From Lysinibacillus sp. 2017 (GTDB taxonomy: Bacteria > Bacillota > Bacilli > Bacillales_A > Planococcaceae), in NCBI RefSeq assembly GCF_003073375.1, contig NZ_CP029002.1, positions 2,404,001 to 2,468,000 on the forward strand: 64,000 nt of DNA. Direction: 5' to 3'. Each line of letters opens with the position of its first letter. The stretch's first letter is position 1. The notes beneath the pieces were generated by a model. The model was not told where the DNA came from. It searched no databases and saw only the letters and a program-made list of their open reading frames with translations. Shown here in pieces: positions 1-8,248 of this stretch. The position numbers and the translations under genes were made by a program.

Positions 1-877
1 GTAATTGCTCGCCCATCAGTACTTCAAAAAGCGCTTTATACTCAGCTGTCTTTGTTGTAACTAAACTCTGAGTCACGATTGCTAACAACATTTGACGCAT
101 ATCTTCAACCGAAATGGATAAATCTAATAGTCGATATAAACAATTCACCGTGTCTTTCGCGTGAATTGTAGAGATGACGAGATGCCCTGTAAAGGCCGCT
201 TCCATCGCAATTTGCGCGGTTTCTTTATCACGTATTTCTCCGACCATAATCACTTCTGGCGAATGACGTAAAATTGCTTTTAATCCTGCTGAATAGGTCA
301 CTCCAGCGCGCTCATTCACTTGAATTTGAAGGAGATCTTCCTGTGTACTTTCTACGGGATCCTCTAATGAAATAACATGACGTGACAATTCCTTCGCACA
401 ATAGTGTAAAAGTGAATATAACGTCGTCGTTTTGCCCGAGCCAGTCGCACCACTAATTAAAAGCAACCCACTTGGATACTCCACAAGTTTGGTCAATGTC
501 TCTGCACTCTTAGGATCATGACAGATGGTAGGAATTGGACGTGTGAAGTTCTGACGCAAAAATCGGATTGCCAAGCTTTCTTTGTGAAAGGTAGATGGTA
601 AGGTAGAAATTCGGAAAGAATAGTTCTTATTTTGAATGGATTTTTGGAAGGCACCACTTTGAGGTTTACGCTTTTCACTAATATCTAACGAAGATAAAAA
701 TTTAAAATAAGATATCATTCGTGCCGCCAAATCATTGGGGAATTCACCCATTTGAACGAACCGGCCATATTTTCGAAACAAAATTTTGAAATTTTTTTCA
801 CGAGGGAGCAAGTGCACATCAGACGCCTCATATTCACTTGCTTGATGTAATAATTGGAGACATTTTTGTTCAATCAT
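1..877 (-). CDS. comGA: ComGA, competence pilus assembly ATPase (3' end cut by window edge)
   Basis: GspE/PilB-family secretion ATPase that powers assembly of the competence pseudopilus on the cytoplasmic face of the membrane, needed for DNA uptake. About 292 residues are visible and no stop is reached before position 1. Seen: N-terminal segment EASDVHLLPREK, Walker A GATGSGKTT near residue 145, Asp box SLEDPVE near 173, Walker B VIMVGEIRD near 207, and His box HLVISTIHAKDT near 235. The rest of the comG operon should lie to the left. The start is unsure: the ATG at 877 fits the family but has no good ribosome site, while a strong GAGGTG lies 18-24 bases further upstream, in frame with no stop between. 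Confidence 0.93.
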   Translation of the reverse strand, partial: MIEQKCLQLLHQASEYEASDVHLLPREKNFKILFRKYGRFVQMGEFPNDLAARMISYFKFLSSLDISEKRKPQSGAFQKSIQNKNYSFRISTLPSTFHKESLAIRFLRQNFTRPIPTICHDPKSAETLTKLVEYPSGLLLISGATGSGKTTTLYSLLHYCAKELSRHVISLEDPVESTQEDLLQIQVNERAGVTYSAGLKAILRHSPEVIMVGEIRDKETAQIAMEAAFTGHLVISTIHAKDTVNCLYRLLDLSISVEDMRQMLLAIVTQSLVTTKTAEYKALFEVLMGEQL

Positions 878-927
878 TGATTCTTGTTCGATGAAAATCA
901 CCTCTAGTATTTTCTATATTCTTCTTG

Positions 928-992
928 CACTCGAGCTTAGCGTTATTATAAATCGTAATTTTAAATAATCCTATGAAATAACAAATAATTTC
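928..992 (-). promoter_or_regulatory. possible ComK-type AT boxes upstream of comGA
   Basis: On the comGA strand two copies resembling the ComK half-site AAAA-N5-TTTT occur about 21 bases apart (AAAAGAAATTATT, then AAAATTACGATTT), each with one or more mismatches in the T half. ComK controls comG in Bacillus. In such AT-rich DNA chance matches are common, so this is only a suggestion. Confidence 0.25.
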
Positions 993-1160
993 TTTTTGGT
1001 CAATATTTTCTATATAAATGAACAATTTCAACGGTATTTCATGTAAAATAAGATGAAAGCTCCACTTATTACAAAACAATTTCTACCGAGTTTCTCAACA
1101 AATTTCAATACATTCTATTCATAACATCTTTTATAATTCCATCGAATGTGAGGTGAAATC

Positions 1161-1859
1161 ATGCTCCATCCTATAAAAATAACTAGTACGTTAGCAGACG
1201 AAACGCGCTTTTCTATTTATGAATACATGCTTCAGCACAAAAAATACTATACTGTACAAGAAATCGCGGATGAATTTAAGATTCACTCCAATGTGGCACG
1301 TTTACATTTAACAAAGCTCTCTGAAATTGGTGTTATATCTGCGGAGTTTTTAAAAACAGGTAAAGGTGGGCGACCAGGTCGTGTTTACCGAGCAAAACAA
1401 GAAGGTATCAATTTAAGCTTCCCTAGACGTGACCCTTCGTTATTAGTCAATTGGTCGGTCGAATTAATCCAAGAGCTAGGTGATGAAGCCCTGAAAAAAG
1501 CGATTCAAATCAGCTTTAAAGACGGCAAACAATCGATGCAACAATTTCTAAACGAACGCAAACATAAACGACCACCTTCATTCGAAGAAAAAATAAAAAT
1601 TTTAACAAATAGTGCCAAACTTATTGGCTATGTTCCGGAAATTCATGAACACCAACATTCAAAATCACTAATTTTCTCCATTTATAATTGCCCATTCCAT
1701 GATCGAATTTCTCAACATGGTGAAATTATTTGTAAATTACATGAGTCCTATTTACGGGGGCAGACAGAAATACTGTTTGAAACGAATGAGTTTGTTCAAA
1801 TTGAAAGCATGCTGCAGTCTTGCGATTTTTGTAAATATAAAATCACAGTTGGCGACTAA
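1161..1859 (+). CDS. winged-helix transcriptional regulator with a four-cysteine C-terminal cluster
   Basis: Predicted DNA-binding regulator of 232 residues. The N-terminal 80 residues form an ArsR/DeoR-like winged helix: helix-turn-helix EIADEFKIHSNVARLHLTKL, then a wing rich in Gly and Arg (GKGGRPGR). The C-terminal half has Cys177, Cys191, Cys221 and Cys224 in the pattern C-x13-C-x29-CxxC with an adjacent His, reminiscent of SufR-type regulators that carry an iron-sulphur cluster or zinc. The ligand is not known. It is divergent from comGA and precedes DUF2626. Start ATG follows a GAGGTG site. A redox- or iron-sensing role is inference from the cysteines only. Confidence 0.85.
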   Translation: MLHPIKITSTLADETRFSIYEYMLQHKKYYTVQEIADEFKIHSNVARLHLTKLSEIGVISAEFLKTGKGGRPGRVYRAKQEGINLSFPRRDPSLLVNWSVELIQELGDEALKKAIQISFKDGKQSMQQFLNERKHKRPPSFEEKIKILTNSAKLIGYVPEIHEHQHSKSLIFSIYNCPFHDRISQHGEIICKLHESYLRGQTEILFETNEFVQIESMLQSCDFCKYKITVGD

Positions 1860-1903
1860 TGGAAAAAATCATTCGTTTGTCACAACTATTCCATAACTTG
1901 CAG

Positions 1904-1933
1904 TTTACATTGTAGAGACGATTGTTTTATAAT
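1904..1933 (+). promoter_or_regulatory. sigma-A-type promoter for the DUF2626 gene
   Basis: TTTACA (-35) and TATAAT (-10) separated by 18 bases, ending 46 bases before the ATG at 1980, which has a strong AAAGGAGGGG ribosome site. Confidence 0.6.
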
Positions 1934-1979
1934 AAATGAGAGATTATTCTATTTCTATGTAAAAGGAGGGGAATTTTTC

Positions 1980-2222
1980 ATGAGCAATATGTATAAAGTT
2001 ATGGCATTCTGGACAGCTATTTTCGCCGTTATGTTCTACCTTGGTGGTATGAACGAGGTTTCGCTATTATTCGTAGGTAATACAGGTTTATTCTTATTAT
2101 TAGGCTTCTTAAATCTTTCAGAACGCATGTACATGTACATCTTTGGCGCGTATTTAACTGTATTCTTTGCAGGATTTACGTACTACACGACGTTCTTACA
2201 CACACCAGGTGCTGGACACTAA
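1980..2222 (+). CDS. DUF2626 family small membrane protein (YqgY-like)
   Basis: An 80-residue hydrophobic protein with two probable membrane segments (about residues 6-23 and 28-70, the latter perhaps two short helices). It is the short conserved Bacillales family found next to the MBL hydrolase YqgX, as here. Function unknown. It has its own promoter and a strong terminator, so it is a single-gene transcript. Family assignment is by recognition of length, composition and neighbours. Confidence 0.85.
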   Translation: MSNMYKVMAFWTAIFAVMFYLGGMNEVSLLFVGNTGLFLLLGFLNLSERMYMYIFGAYLTVFFAGFTYYTTFLHTPGAGH

Positions 2223-2228
2223 AAAAAA

Positions 2229-2263
2229 ACGACTTCGCTTTAATAAGCGACAGTCGTTTTTTT
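2229..2263 (+). terminator. intrinsic terminator after DUF2626 gene
   Basis: Hairpin ACGACTTCGCTT/AAGCGACAGTCGT with a small loop, followed by a run of seven T, directly after the stop codon. Confidence 0.9.
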
Positions 2264-2266
2264 GTG

Positions 2267-2296
2267 CCTGGATTAACAGGCGCTATCGCATCCAGG
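2267..2296. repeat. small inverted repeat
   Basis: CCTGGAT at 2267-2273 is exactly complementary to ATCCAGG at 2290-2296. It lies right beside the longer palindrome at 2331-2436 and may belong to the same composite intergenic element. Confidence 0.5.
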
Positions 2297-2330
2297 TCAG
2301 CTGGAGAATAAAGTGTTTGTCACGTCCAGG

Positions 2331-2436
2331 CTAAAACGCCATCCCCTCAAACACTTCGATCCCTCATGCAAAAGGTGTAGCTTTTACTTTTGCGTCGGGC
2401 TCTCCAGTGTGGGGCGGGGATTAACGGGCGTTTTAG
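2331..2436. repeat. about 105-base imperfect palindrome between convergent genes
   Basis: Outer arms CTAAAACGCC (2331-2340) and GGCGTTTTAG (2427-2436) are perfectly complementary; inner arms ATCCCC (2341-2346) and GGGGAT (2416-2421) extend the stem. The element is more GC-rich than its surroundings. It looks like the small palindromic intergenic repeats common in Bacillaceae; no copy of the same sequence is seen elsewhere in this window. Confidence 0.6.
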
Positions 2437-2448
2437 CACTTTTGTAGT

Positions 2449-3093
2449 TTAAAACCCATTTAAAAATGGATTAGACTCCATTTCTGCAGCTGGCGTCGTG
2501 TATGCGCCATGCCCTGGATAGATAATCGTATCTTCCGGAAGTGATAATAACTTCTCATGAATGGACTTCATTAAAACTGTCATGGAACCACCAATCAAAT
2601 CTGTACGTCCTACACTTTGCTCAAACAGTGTATCCCCGACAATTGCGAACCCATCTTCTTTAAAAATAAATGACACACTACCTGGAGAATGTCCTGGTGT
2701 ATAAGCTATTTCAAATGCAAAATCACCAATTGTCATTTGACCTTCAGTTCGAATAATATGCTGCTCTTCTGGTGCTCTCACTATATAATTTGGCAGTTCC
2801 GCATATTTTCCTGACCCGTTTTTCATTGGATCATTTAACCATTTCACTTCTTTTTCGTGCACATATAACGGTAGTTTATATGTATCGCGAATCGCATCTA
2901 CAGCCCCAATATGGTCAAAATGCGTATGTGTTAATAAAATGGCTAATGGATTCAACCCATTTTTTCGTAATTCGCCTACAATGCGGTTTGCTTCCTCACC
3001 TGGATCAAAAATTAAACAATCCTTATTTTTATTACTAATAATATAACAATTTGTTTGAACAGGGCCAAGATTGTATACCCTAACATTTAACAT
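2449..3093 (-). CDS. MBL-fold metallo-hydrolase (YqgX-like)
   Basis: Cytoplasmic metallo-beta-lactamase-fold hydrolase of the glyoxalase II-like type, 214 residues. Metal-binding motif HTHFDH at residues 56-61, further ligands in TPGHSPGS (about 133), VGDTLF (about 152) and YPGHG (about 194). The true substrate of this subgroup (thioesters such as hydroxyacylglutathione or bacillithiol conjugates) cannot be told from sequence. I chose the ATG at 3093 because GAGGTGAT stands 6-9 bases before it; an in-frame GTG three codons upstream overlaps that ribosome site. The neighbours (DUF2626, DUF2759) match the B. subtilis yqgW-yqgX-yqgY order. Confidence 0.88.
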   Translation of the reverse strand: MLNVRVYNLGPVQTNCYIISNKNKDCLIFDPGEEANRIVGELRKNGLNPLAILLTHTHFDHIGAVDAIRDTYKLPLYVHEKEVKWLNDPMKNGSGKYAELPNYIVRAPEEQHIIRTEGQMTIGDFAFEIAYTPGHSPGSVSFIFKEDGFAIVGDTLFEQSVGRTDLIGGSMTVLMKSIHEKLLSLPEDTIIYPGHGAYTTPAAEMESNPFLNGF

Positions 3094-3338
3094 CACGATC
3101 ACCTCATCCTTATTATACAGTTTTTCTTATTCATAGTAAGACACCAGCATCAAATAGCACAATTAGGTACCCTATCTCACGTTTAGGACAATGTACTCCA
3201 TAGTTAATCGTACAAAAAAGCATTCGTTCATATAAACGTCATTTTTATGCCTCGACAAATTAATTGGAAACCTTTACAATAAAAGAGGAATATTGTTGCG
3301 ACATTATTTGGTAATGTCGAAAGGAGTGTCAATTTTTA

Positions 3339-3518
3339 ATGAACTTATTAATGGTTATTTTCGGGTTAGTTGCAATTTTCGGTGTAGTTGGCATATTCCA
3401 ATCAATCAAAGAAAAAAACATCCTAGGCGTAGTTTTTAATTTAGTAGCTGCAGGTGTATTTGGTTGGTTTGTCATTATGACGGTTTTAAATCAAGGCTAC
3501 CCACCTACTCATCACTAA
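3339..3518 (+). CDS. DUF2759 family small membrane protein (YqgW-like)
   Basis: A 59-residue protein with two hydrophobic helices (about residues 3-21 and 28-50) and a polar tail ending PPTHH. An AAAGGAG site lies 10 bases before the ATG, and an intrinsic terminator follows at once. The position beside the MBL hydrolase and ltaS agrees with DUF2759 (B. subtilis YqgW). Function unknown. Confidence 0.82.
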   Translation: MNLLMVIFGLVAIFGVVGIFQSIKEKNILGVVFNLVAAGVFGWFVIMTVLNQGYPPTHH

Positions 3519-3529
3519 TTGCAAAAGAA

Positions 3530-3562
3530 AAACGTATCGTGATAATCACGGTACGTTTTTTC
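3530..3562 (+). terminator. terminator after DUF2759 gene
   Basis: Hairpin AAACGTATCGTGAT/ATCACGGTACGTTT followed by T residues. Confidence 0.8.
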
Positions 3563-3611
3563 CTTTTCATATATGAATTGCTTTGAAAAGTCATGCTGTC
3601 TTATTCACACA

Positions 3612-3642
3612 AGAAAAGCGTCTCAATTTTGAGACGCTTTGA
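3612..3642 (-). terminator. ltaS terminator
   Basis: Hairpin AAAGCGTCTCAA/TTGAGACGCTTT just beyond the ltaS stop; it is nearly symmetrical and could act in both directions. Confidence 0.8.
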
Positions 3643-3649
3643 CTAATTC

Positions 3650-5557
3650 TTATTTTTTAGTGGATTCAGTATCAGTTTTTAAATTCCCCGTTTTTTCATC
3701 ATAGAAACGAAGTAAGTCACCATTAATAATTTGATCATTGTAATCTAATTCTTTCGTTGCACGATCAATATATGGCTGACAATTTTCAATTCCAACTTCT
3801 TCTCCAGTTTCACGGTCATAACATACTTCTCCAGCATAAACCGATTTGTCTGTAACAAATCGACCATCGCGGAAGATAACAAAGTCTTCATGTTCTTCAG
3901 AGAACAGATCCGCACCTAATTGCATATCTTTCGATGTATCAATACCTAATAAGTGAAGAATTGTTGGTCGGATATCTAATTGACCTGAAGCTTCCTCCAT
4001 TACTTGTCCGTCGTTCGAACCTGGAATATGAATGAAGAATGGAACCGATTGTAATAAAGCCGTATCATACGGTGTGATTTCTTCTTTATTTAAATATTTT
4101 GCCATCGCTTTATTATGGTTTTCAGAAATACCATAATGGTCACCATACATAACGATAATCGAGTTATCATATAATCCTTGCTCTTTTAATTGTTCAAAGA
4201 ATACTTTAATCGATTCATCTAAATAACGAACTGTTTGGAAATAACGATTTAATGTACCTGAATTTGAATCGTATTCATTGATCATTTGATCCTGTTCATC
4301 CAAATAGAACGGGAAGTGATTTGTTAATGTGATCATACGACTATAAAATGGTTGTGGCATTTCTTTCATTAAAGCAGCTGATTGCTCGAAAAATGGTATA
4401 TCTTTTAAGCCCCAGTTTACAGAATTATCATCTGTCACTTCATATGAATCCACATCATAGAATTTTTGAACATTGAAAGATTTATAAATCATATCACGAT
4501 TCCAGAATGATTTATTATTTGAGTGCATAACGTTTGTAAAGTAACCATTTTCTCCTAAACGCTCTGCCATTGAATTGTACGTATTTTCACCGTGCGTGAA
4601 GAATACTGCACCACGACCTAAGCCGTATAATGAATTTTCGGTAATAAACTCTGCATCCGATGTTTTCCCTAAGCCTGTTTCATGATAGAAATTGTTAAAG
4701 TAATATGTGTCTTTATCTTGTGTTAAAGAATTTAAGAATGGTGTAATTTCTTGACCATTCATATCATTGTTAATAACAAAATTTTGTAATGATTCAAGTG
4801 ATATCACAATAACATTACGATCTTTGTATTTACCGAACATTTCATCATTCGGTTCTGCTTGGTTCGCACGTACATAGTTGCCGACTTCCACTAATTGACT
4901 TCCATCCGCTAATGCGCGTTGTGCAGATGATTTTGATTGAACGTAAATGTCATATAAATGATAATTATACGTACCAATATTTTTTACTAATAATTCACGG
5001 TCAAATGCACGTGTTAATAATTGCGGACGCTCTGTTTCAGCTAATCCTAAATTTAAGAATAACATCGCAGTCGCCATAACAAAATATGCTTTTCGTGCAT
5101 CTTTACGTACTGGCAATGTCATTTTTTCTGATTTTGGAATAAACTTAATCGCTAATAAAATAAGTGCGACATCTGCAAAGTATAATAAGTCCGATAAGCT
5201 AATGATTGCTGCAGCCGATGAACCTAATTCCCCAAAGTTACTTGTTTGGAATAATACCGGTAATGTAACAAAGTCATTATAGAAACGATAAAACGCTACA
5301 TTTCCGTATAAGACAAATGCTAATAGTATACTTCCACCTACGATATAACGATTTCTCGTTTTTTGCGATTTAAAGAACAATGATAAGCCGTAGAAAAATA
5401 ATAAAAAGCTTGCTGGGTTGATAATTAAAATCACCCATTGCATTGCATTATCTATGTCCATATCAAAGCTAATTTGATATACAAAAACGGTTTTTATCCA
5501 TGTTGCAATTACTGCAATCGCTAGTATCGAATGTTTAGGCCAATTAAATTTTTTCAT
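3650..5557 (-). CDS. ltaS: lipoteichoic acid synthase (polyglycerolphosphate polymerase)
   Basis: Membrane enzyme that takes glycerol-1-phosphate from phosphatidylglycerol and builds the lipoteichoic acid chain on the outer face of the membrane. 635 residues: five hydrophobic segments within 1-175, then an extracellular sulfatase-fold domain from about 220. Key residues line up with S. aureus LtaS: metal ligand Glu255 in ISLESLQNF, catalytic Thr299 in GLGKTSDAEF, and the YGDHYG metal site. The signal-peptidase site Ala-Leu-Ala at 215-217 is at the same position as in S. aureus, so release of the domain is expected. Single gene with its own terminator. Confidence 0.95.
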   Translation of the reverse strand: MKKFNWPKHSILAIAVIATWIKTVFVYQISFDMDIDNAMQWVILIINPASFLLFFYGLSLFFKSQKTRNRYIVGGSILLAFVLYGNVAFYRFYNDFVTLPVLFQTSNFGELGSSAAAIISLSDLLYFADVALILLAIKFIPKSEKMTLPVRKDARKAYFVMATAMLFLNLGLAETERPQLLTRAFDRELLVKNIGTYNYHLYDIYVQSKSSAQRALADGSQLVEVGNYVRANQAEPNDEMFGKYKDRNVIVISLESLQNFVINNDMNGQEITPFLNSLTQDKDTYYFNNFYHETGLGKTSDAEFITENSLYGLGRGAVFFTHGENTYNSMAERLGENGYFTNVMHSNNKSFWNRDMIYKSFNVQKFYDVDSYEVTDDNSVNWGLKDIPFFEQSAALMKEMPQPFYSRMITLTNHFPFYLDEQDQMINEYDSNSGTLNRYFQTVRYLDESIKVFFEQLKEQGLYDNSIIVMYGDHYGISENHNKAMAKYLNKEEITPYDTALLQSVPFFIHIPGSNDGQVMEEASGQLDIRPTILHLLGIDTSKDMQLGADLFSEEHEDFVIFRDGRFVTDKSVYAGEVCYDRETGEEVGIENCQPYIDRATKELDYNDQIINGDLLRFYDEKTGNLKTDTESTKK

Positions 5558-5867
5558 ACCCTATACATCCCTCTCTAAATGTTTAATATAATTATTTTAG
5601 TAATGTAATTATTGCGTGAAACAAAATCTATCTTAATCTTTTTTCTTTCGATACGCAACAAAATTTAATACGTGTATTAAAAGCAAATGATTTCTGAAAA
5701 TTACACTCTATATACATACGTTTTGGTGTAAGAAAAGTTTCACAAAATAATAAAACAGCGGTCTGTTTTTCCGCTGCTTTCTTGGACATATCTTCATGAC
5801 TTCCGTTTAATATCCCCAGTGAAACTAGCAGTTACTAAAACGTTACACATTATTATACAATAAATTT
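5558..5867. other. intergenic stretch with the yqgQ terminator
   Basis: Between ltaS and yqgQ. It holds the ltaS ribosome site (AGAGAGGG) next to the gene and a hairpin at 5756-5776 (CAGCGG/CCGCTG, then TTTTATT on the minus strand) that probably ends the yqgN-yqgQ transcript. No gene is seen. Confidence 0.6.
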
Positions 5868-6071
5868 TTAAATTTTTCCTTCTTTAAGTCTTCGTTCTTC
5901 TTGTCTTAAAATTAACAGCGCCATTTGGAAATCTTTCGGCTCCATAAATCTTGCCTTAAATAACTCTTTTAATTCATCTTCCATTAAATACAAATCTCCA
6001 ATGCGGTCTTTCGTATAAATGTAAATACCATATTTTTTTAATAAGCCTATAATGTCTAACATCGACTCCAT
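5868..6071 (-). CDS. yqgQ: YqgQ family protein (DUF910)
   Basis: A 67-residue, highly charged cytoplasmic protein starting MESMLDIIGLLKKYG, recognisable as the small Bacillales YqgQ family, whose members form a compact helical fold. Function unknown. Its ATG follows the stop codon of the 5-formyl-THF cyclo-ligase directly, so the two are translationally coupled. In B. subtilis a rhomboid protease and another gene separate these two; here they are absent. Confidence 0.85.
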   Translation of the reverse strand: MESMLDIIGLLKKYGIYIYTKDRIGDLYLMEDELKELFKARFMEPKDFQMALLILRQEERRLKEGKI

Positions 6072-6653
6072 TTAATTTCCCTCCGACGACGATTCGCAAA
6101 CTATGCGCTCTGTCTCTGTAATTAGTATATGCACTGGTAAATCATGTGATGCTTTTGGTACTTGATTCATCAGTTGTTCATTAAAGGCTAGCGAAATTTT
6201 TGTTCCCTTAAAGTCCTTTAAATAGCGATCATAATACCCACCACCAAAGCCAATACGGTAGCCTTCATGGTCAAATACGACACCTGGTACAATGATAGTA
6301 TCAATTTGCTCCTTTTCCACAAGCTCAGTGTAGTCAGGAATCGGTTCTAAAATATTATGATACGCCCGTTCTGTTTGAGCCAAACTTTCGATGGCATAAA
6401 ACATCATTGAGCGGTCTTCATGGGTACATTTTGGAACGACAACTTGCTTATTCATTTTCCACAGTTGCTCGATGATATATATTGTATCGACTTCAGGGCG
6501 ATTCGATAATGTAATGGCAATGGTTTTTGCTTCTATAATCGCATCTTCATTTAATAGTAATTTTCCAAGATGTTGCGAACGGTTACAATATTCCAAATAC
6601 GTCATTTTCTCTAACTGTTGCTGTACATTTAATCGAAGCGTCTTTTTATCCAC
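6072..6653 (-). CDS. 5-formyltetrahydrofolate cyclo-ligase
   Basis: Cytoplasmic ATP-dependent enzyme that turns 5-formyl-THF into 5,10-methenyl-THF, returning a storage or inhibitory folate to the active pool. 193 residues, usual for the family. Seen: N-terminal basic segment with the conserved RS turn, central substrate segment IIVPGVVFDHEGYRIGFGGGYYDRYL containing the Gly-rich FGGGYYDR signature near residues 135-145. It corresponds to B. subtilis YqgN and forms an operon with yqgQ. Confidence 0.93.
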   Translation of the reverse strand: MDKKTLRLNVQQQLEKMTYLEYCNRSQHLGKLLLNEDAIIEAKTIAITLSNRPEVDTIYIIEQLWKMNKQVVVPKCTHEDRSMMFYAIESLAQTERAYHNILEPIPDYTELVEKEQIDTIIVPGVVFDHEGYRIGFGGGYYDRYLKDFKGTKISLAFNEQLMNQVPKASHDLPVHILITETERIVCESSSEGN

Positions 6654-6749
6654 ACAAGTACCCTACTCTCTCATTAAATTTAAAACCTTTTGTCATCAGG
6701 TAATGACTTCATTATAAAATCACAAAAGCTTTTAACAAGTAATCATGTA

Positions 6750-6782
6750 AAAAGCCAAAACCAACAAGTGGTTTTGGCTAAT
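6750..6782 (-). terminator. rpmG terminator
   Basis: Hairpin AGCCAAAACCA/TGGTTTTGGCT, perfect in 11 pairs, just past the rpmG stop on the minus strand. The following T-run is weak. Confidence 0.7.
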
Positions 6783-6792
6783 TGAGCGATTA

Positions 6793-6942
6793 TTACTTTG
6801 TTTCACGGTGAAGCGTGTACTTCTTCTCGCGAGAGCAATATTTTTTAAGTTCAAGACGCTCTGGATTGTTACGCTTGTTCTTTTTAGAAATGTAGTTACG
6901 TTCGCCGCAGTCTGTGCAAGCTAATGTAATATTTACGCGCAT
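6793..6942 (-). CDS. rpmG: 50S ribosomal protein L33
   Basis: A 49-residue ribosomal protein beginning [17 protein letters not shown] and ending HRETK, a near-match to the usual Bacillales L33 of the zinc-ribbon type. It has CxxC at residues 9-12 and one further Cys at 36 but no second CxxC pair, as in B. subtilis RpmGA. A GGAGGG site lies before the ATG. In B. subtilis it also neighbours yqgN; here the pst genes that follow in that species are 30 kb away. Confidence 0.95.
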   Translation of the reverse strand: MRVNITLACTDCGERNYISKKNKRNNPERLELKKYCSREKKYTLHRETK

Positions 6943-7104
6943 TATTAACCCTCCCACTCTAAATTAAGAATATAAATTTATTTGAGCATGATTTATACGA
7001 CTTAACCATTATAACACACTCTCGCGAAAAATCTAGCATGATTTATTAATAACTTTTCCTATGGTAAAATACAGGTTAGAATCTGTTGAATTGGAGGATT
7101 ACCT

Positions 7105-7584
7105 ATGGAACTACCTATTGAACTACCTATTGAACTTTCATCGATACTGATGATTGCAGGGATTGTCATTGTCATCATTTCGTTATTTTTTAAAGATAAA
7201 TCAGCCAGAGTTGAGCGTGAACTAGAAGATTTATCGATTAATATTTATCAAGAAACAAACTCATTGAAGCGTCGTATTAAAATGGTAGAAGAAGAATTAC
7301 TTGTAGAGCCAAACTTCCAAGTGAAATCGCCAAATAGTGCCCAAATGAAACAACAAGATGCGATGGCCTCTTTTCAACAAGTGGCCGCGCAAGTAAAAGC
7401 AGCACAGGCACAAGCAACACAGCCAACTGCTCCAGTGCAAACTCAAAAACCGATTAACGGCATTTTAGTGAGCCAAGTACTTGCATTAAATGGACAAGGT
7501 TTATCGATTGATGAAATTAGTAAGCGCTCTACACTAACGCATGGTCAAATTCAATCAATCATCGCTACTGGAGGTCGCCAATGA
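7105..7584 (+). CDS. single-span membrane protein of unknown function
   Basis: A 159-residue protein with a membrane helix at about residues 12-29, a coiled-coil-like charged stretch (32-68), a Gln/Ala-rich linker (80-115) and a C-terminal segment (about 122-155) that reads as a helix-turn-helix-like unit (LSIDEISKRSTLTHGQIQSI). The start codons contain a 12-base direct duplication giving ELPIELPIEL. GGAGG precedes the ATG. The stop overlaps the ATG of the next gene (ATGA), so the pair is coupled. I do not recognise the family with certainty. Confidence 0.75.
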   Translation: MELPIELPIELSSILMIAGIVIVIISLFFKDKSARVERELEDLSINIYQETNSLKRRIKMVEEELLVEPNFQVKSPNSAQMKQQDAMASFQQVAAQVKAAQAQATQPTAPVQTQKPINGILVSQVLALNGQGLSIDEISKRSTLTHGQIQSIIATGGRQ

Positions 7585-8069
7585 AATCTTCTATGCGTGC
7601 GTTTGGAATAGGCTTATTTCTTGCAGGTGCTAGCTTAGCCTTATACGATCAATTTGCTCCGAACTCAGAGAAAAAAGATATAAAAGAATACGAACAGCAA
7701 ATTGAAGAATATGAGACAAAAATTGCCAAGCTTGAAAAACAACTCGAGCAACCTACAAATGAGCAACAAAAATCACCAACAGCATCTGTATCAAAAGATA
7801 AAGAGATCATGTCAAATACGTCTACTGAAAAGAACGATACAGAAGATGTTCTTTCAGCAACCATCTACATATACGAAAATGTAACGCTTTACTCCATTGG
7901 GCAGCAAGTCGAGGATGAAGGGATTATTGCAAACGGCCGTGAACTTGAATTATTTTTATCAAAGCCTGAGTATGCGCGTTCTATTCAAAAAGGAGCATTC
8001 GATTTACGCTCTGATATGACAATCGAACAAATCGCCAAAGTTATAACAGGTAAAAAAATCGAAGAATAA
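7581..8069 (+). CDS. membrane protein with stand-alone MltG N-terminal (LysM-like) domain
   Basis: 162 residues: N-terminal membrane anchor (about 6-24), Glu/Lys-rich coiled coil (33-60), polar linker, then residues 93-160 resembling the LysM-like domain of the endolytic transglycosylase MltG (YIYENVTLYSIGQQVEDEG ... GAFDLRSDMTIEQIAKVI). The catalytic part of MltG is absent and the protein ends about where it would begin. A role in binding peptidoglycan at the membrane is inference. Translationally coupled to the upstream gene. Confidence 0.75.
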   Translation: MKSSMRAFGIGLFLAGASLALYDQFAPNSEKKDIKEYEQQIEEYETKIAKLEKQLEQPTNEQQKSPTASVSKDKEIMSNTSTEKNDTEDVLSATIYIYENVTLYSIGQQVEDEGIIANGRELELFLSKPEYARSIQKGAFDLRSDMTIEQIAKVITGKKIEE

Positions 8070-8075
8070 CGTAGA

Positions 8076-8124
8076 AAGGCTGTGATAAATGTCAATTTGA
8101 CTTTTAGCACAGCCTCTTTTTATT
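8076..8124 (+). terminator. terminator after MltG-like gene
   Basis: Stem GGCTGTG/CACAGCC with a loop of about 24 bases that can pair further, followed by TCTTTTT. Confidence 0.7.
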
Positions 8125-8248
8125 ACTTATATTTATAAGGAACATAATTAGAATGAATTATCTTTATTTTGACATGTCTACTATAATAGAAGAAATGTAG
8201 TATTCAAAACGGTTGTTAGGATTTTTGTCACTTGAAAGGATTTTTTCT

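Noticed and set aside
870-1079. 69-codon frame on the minus strand upstream of comGA
   Set aside because: Overlaps the comGA start, no ribosome site, composition of AT-rich noncoding DNA.
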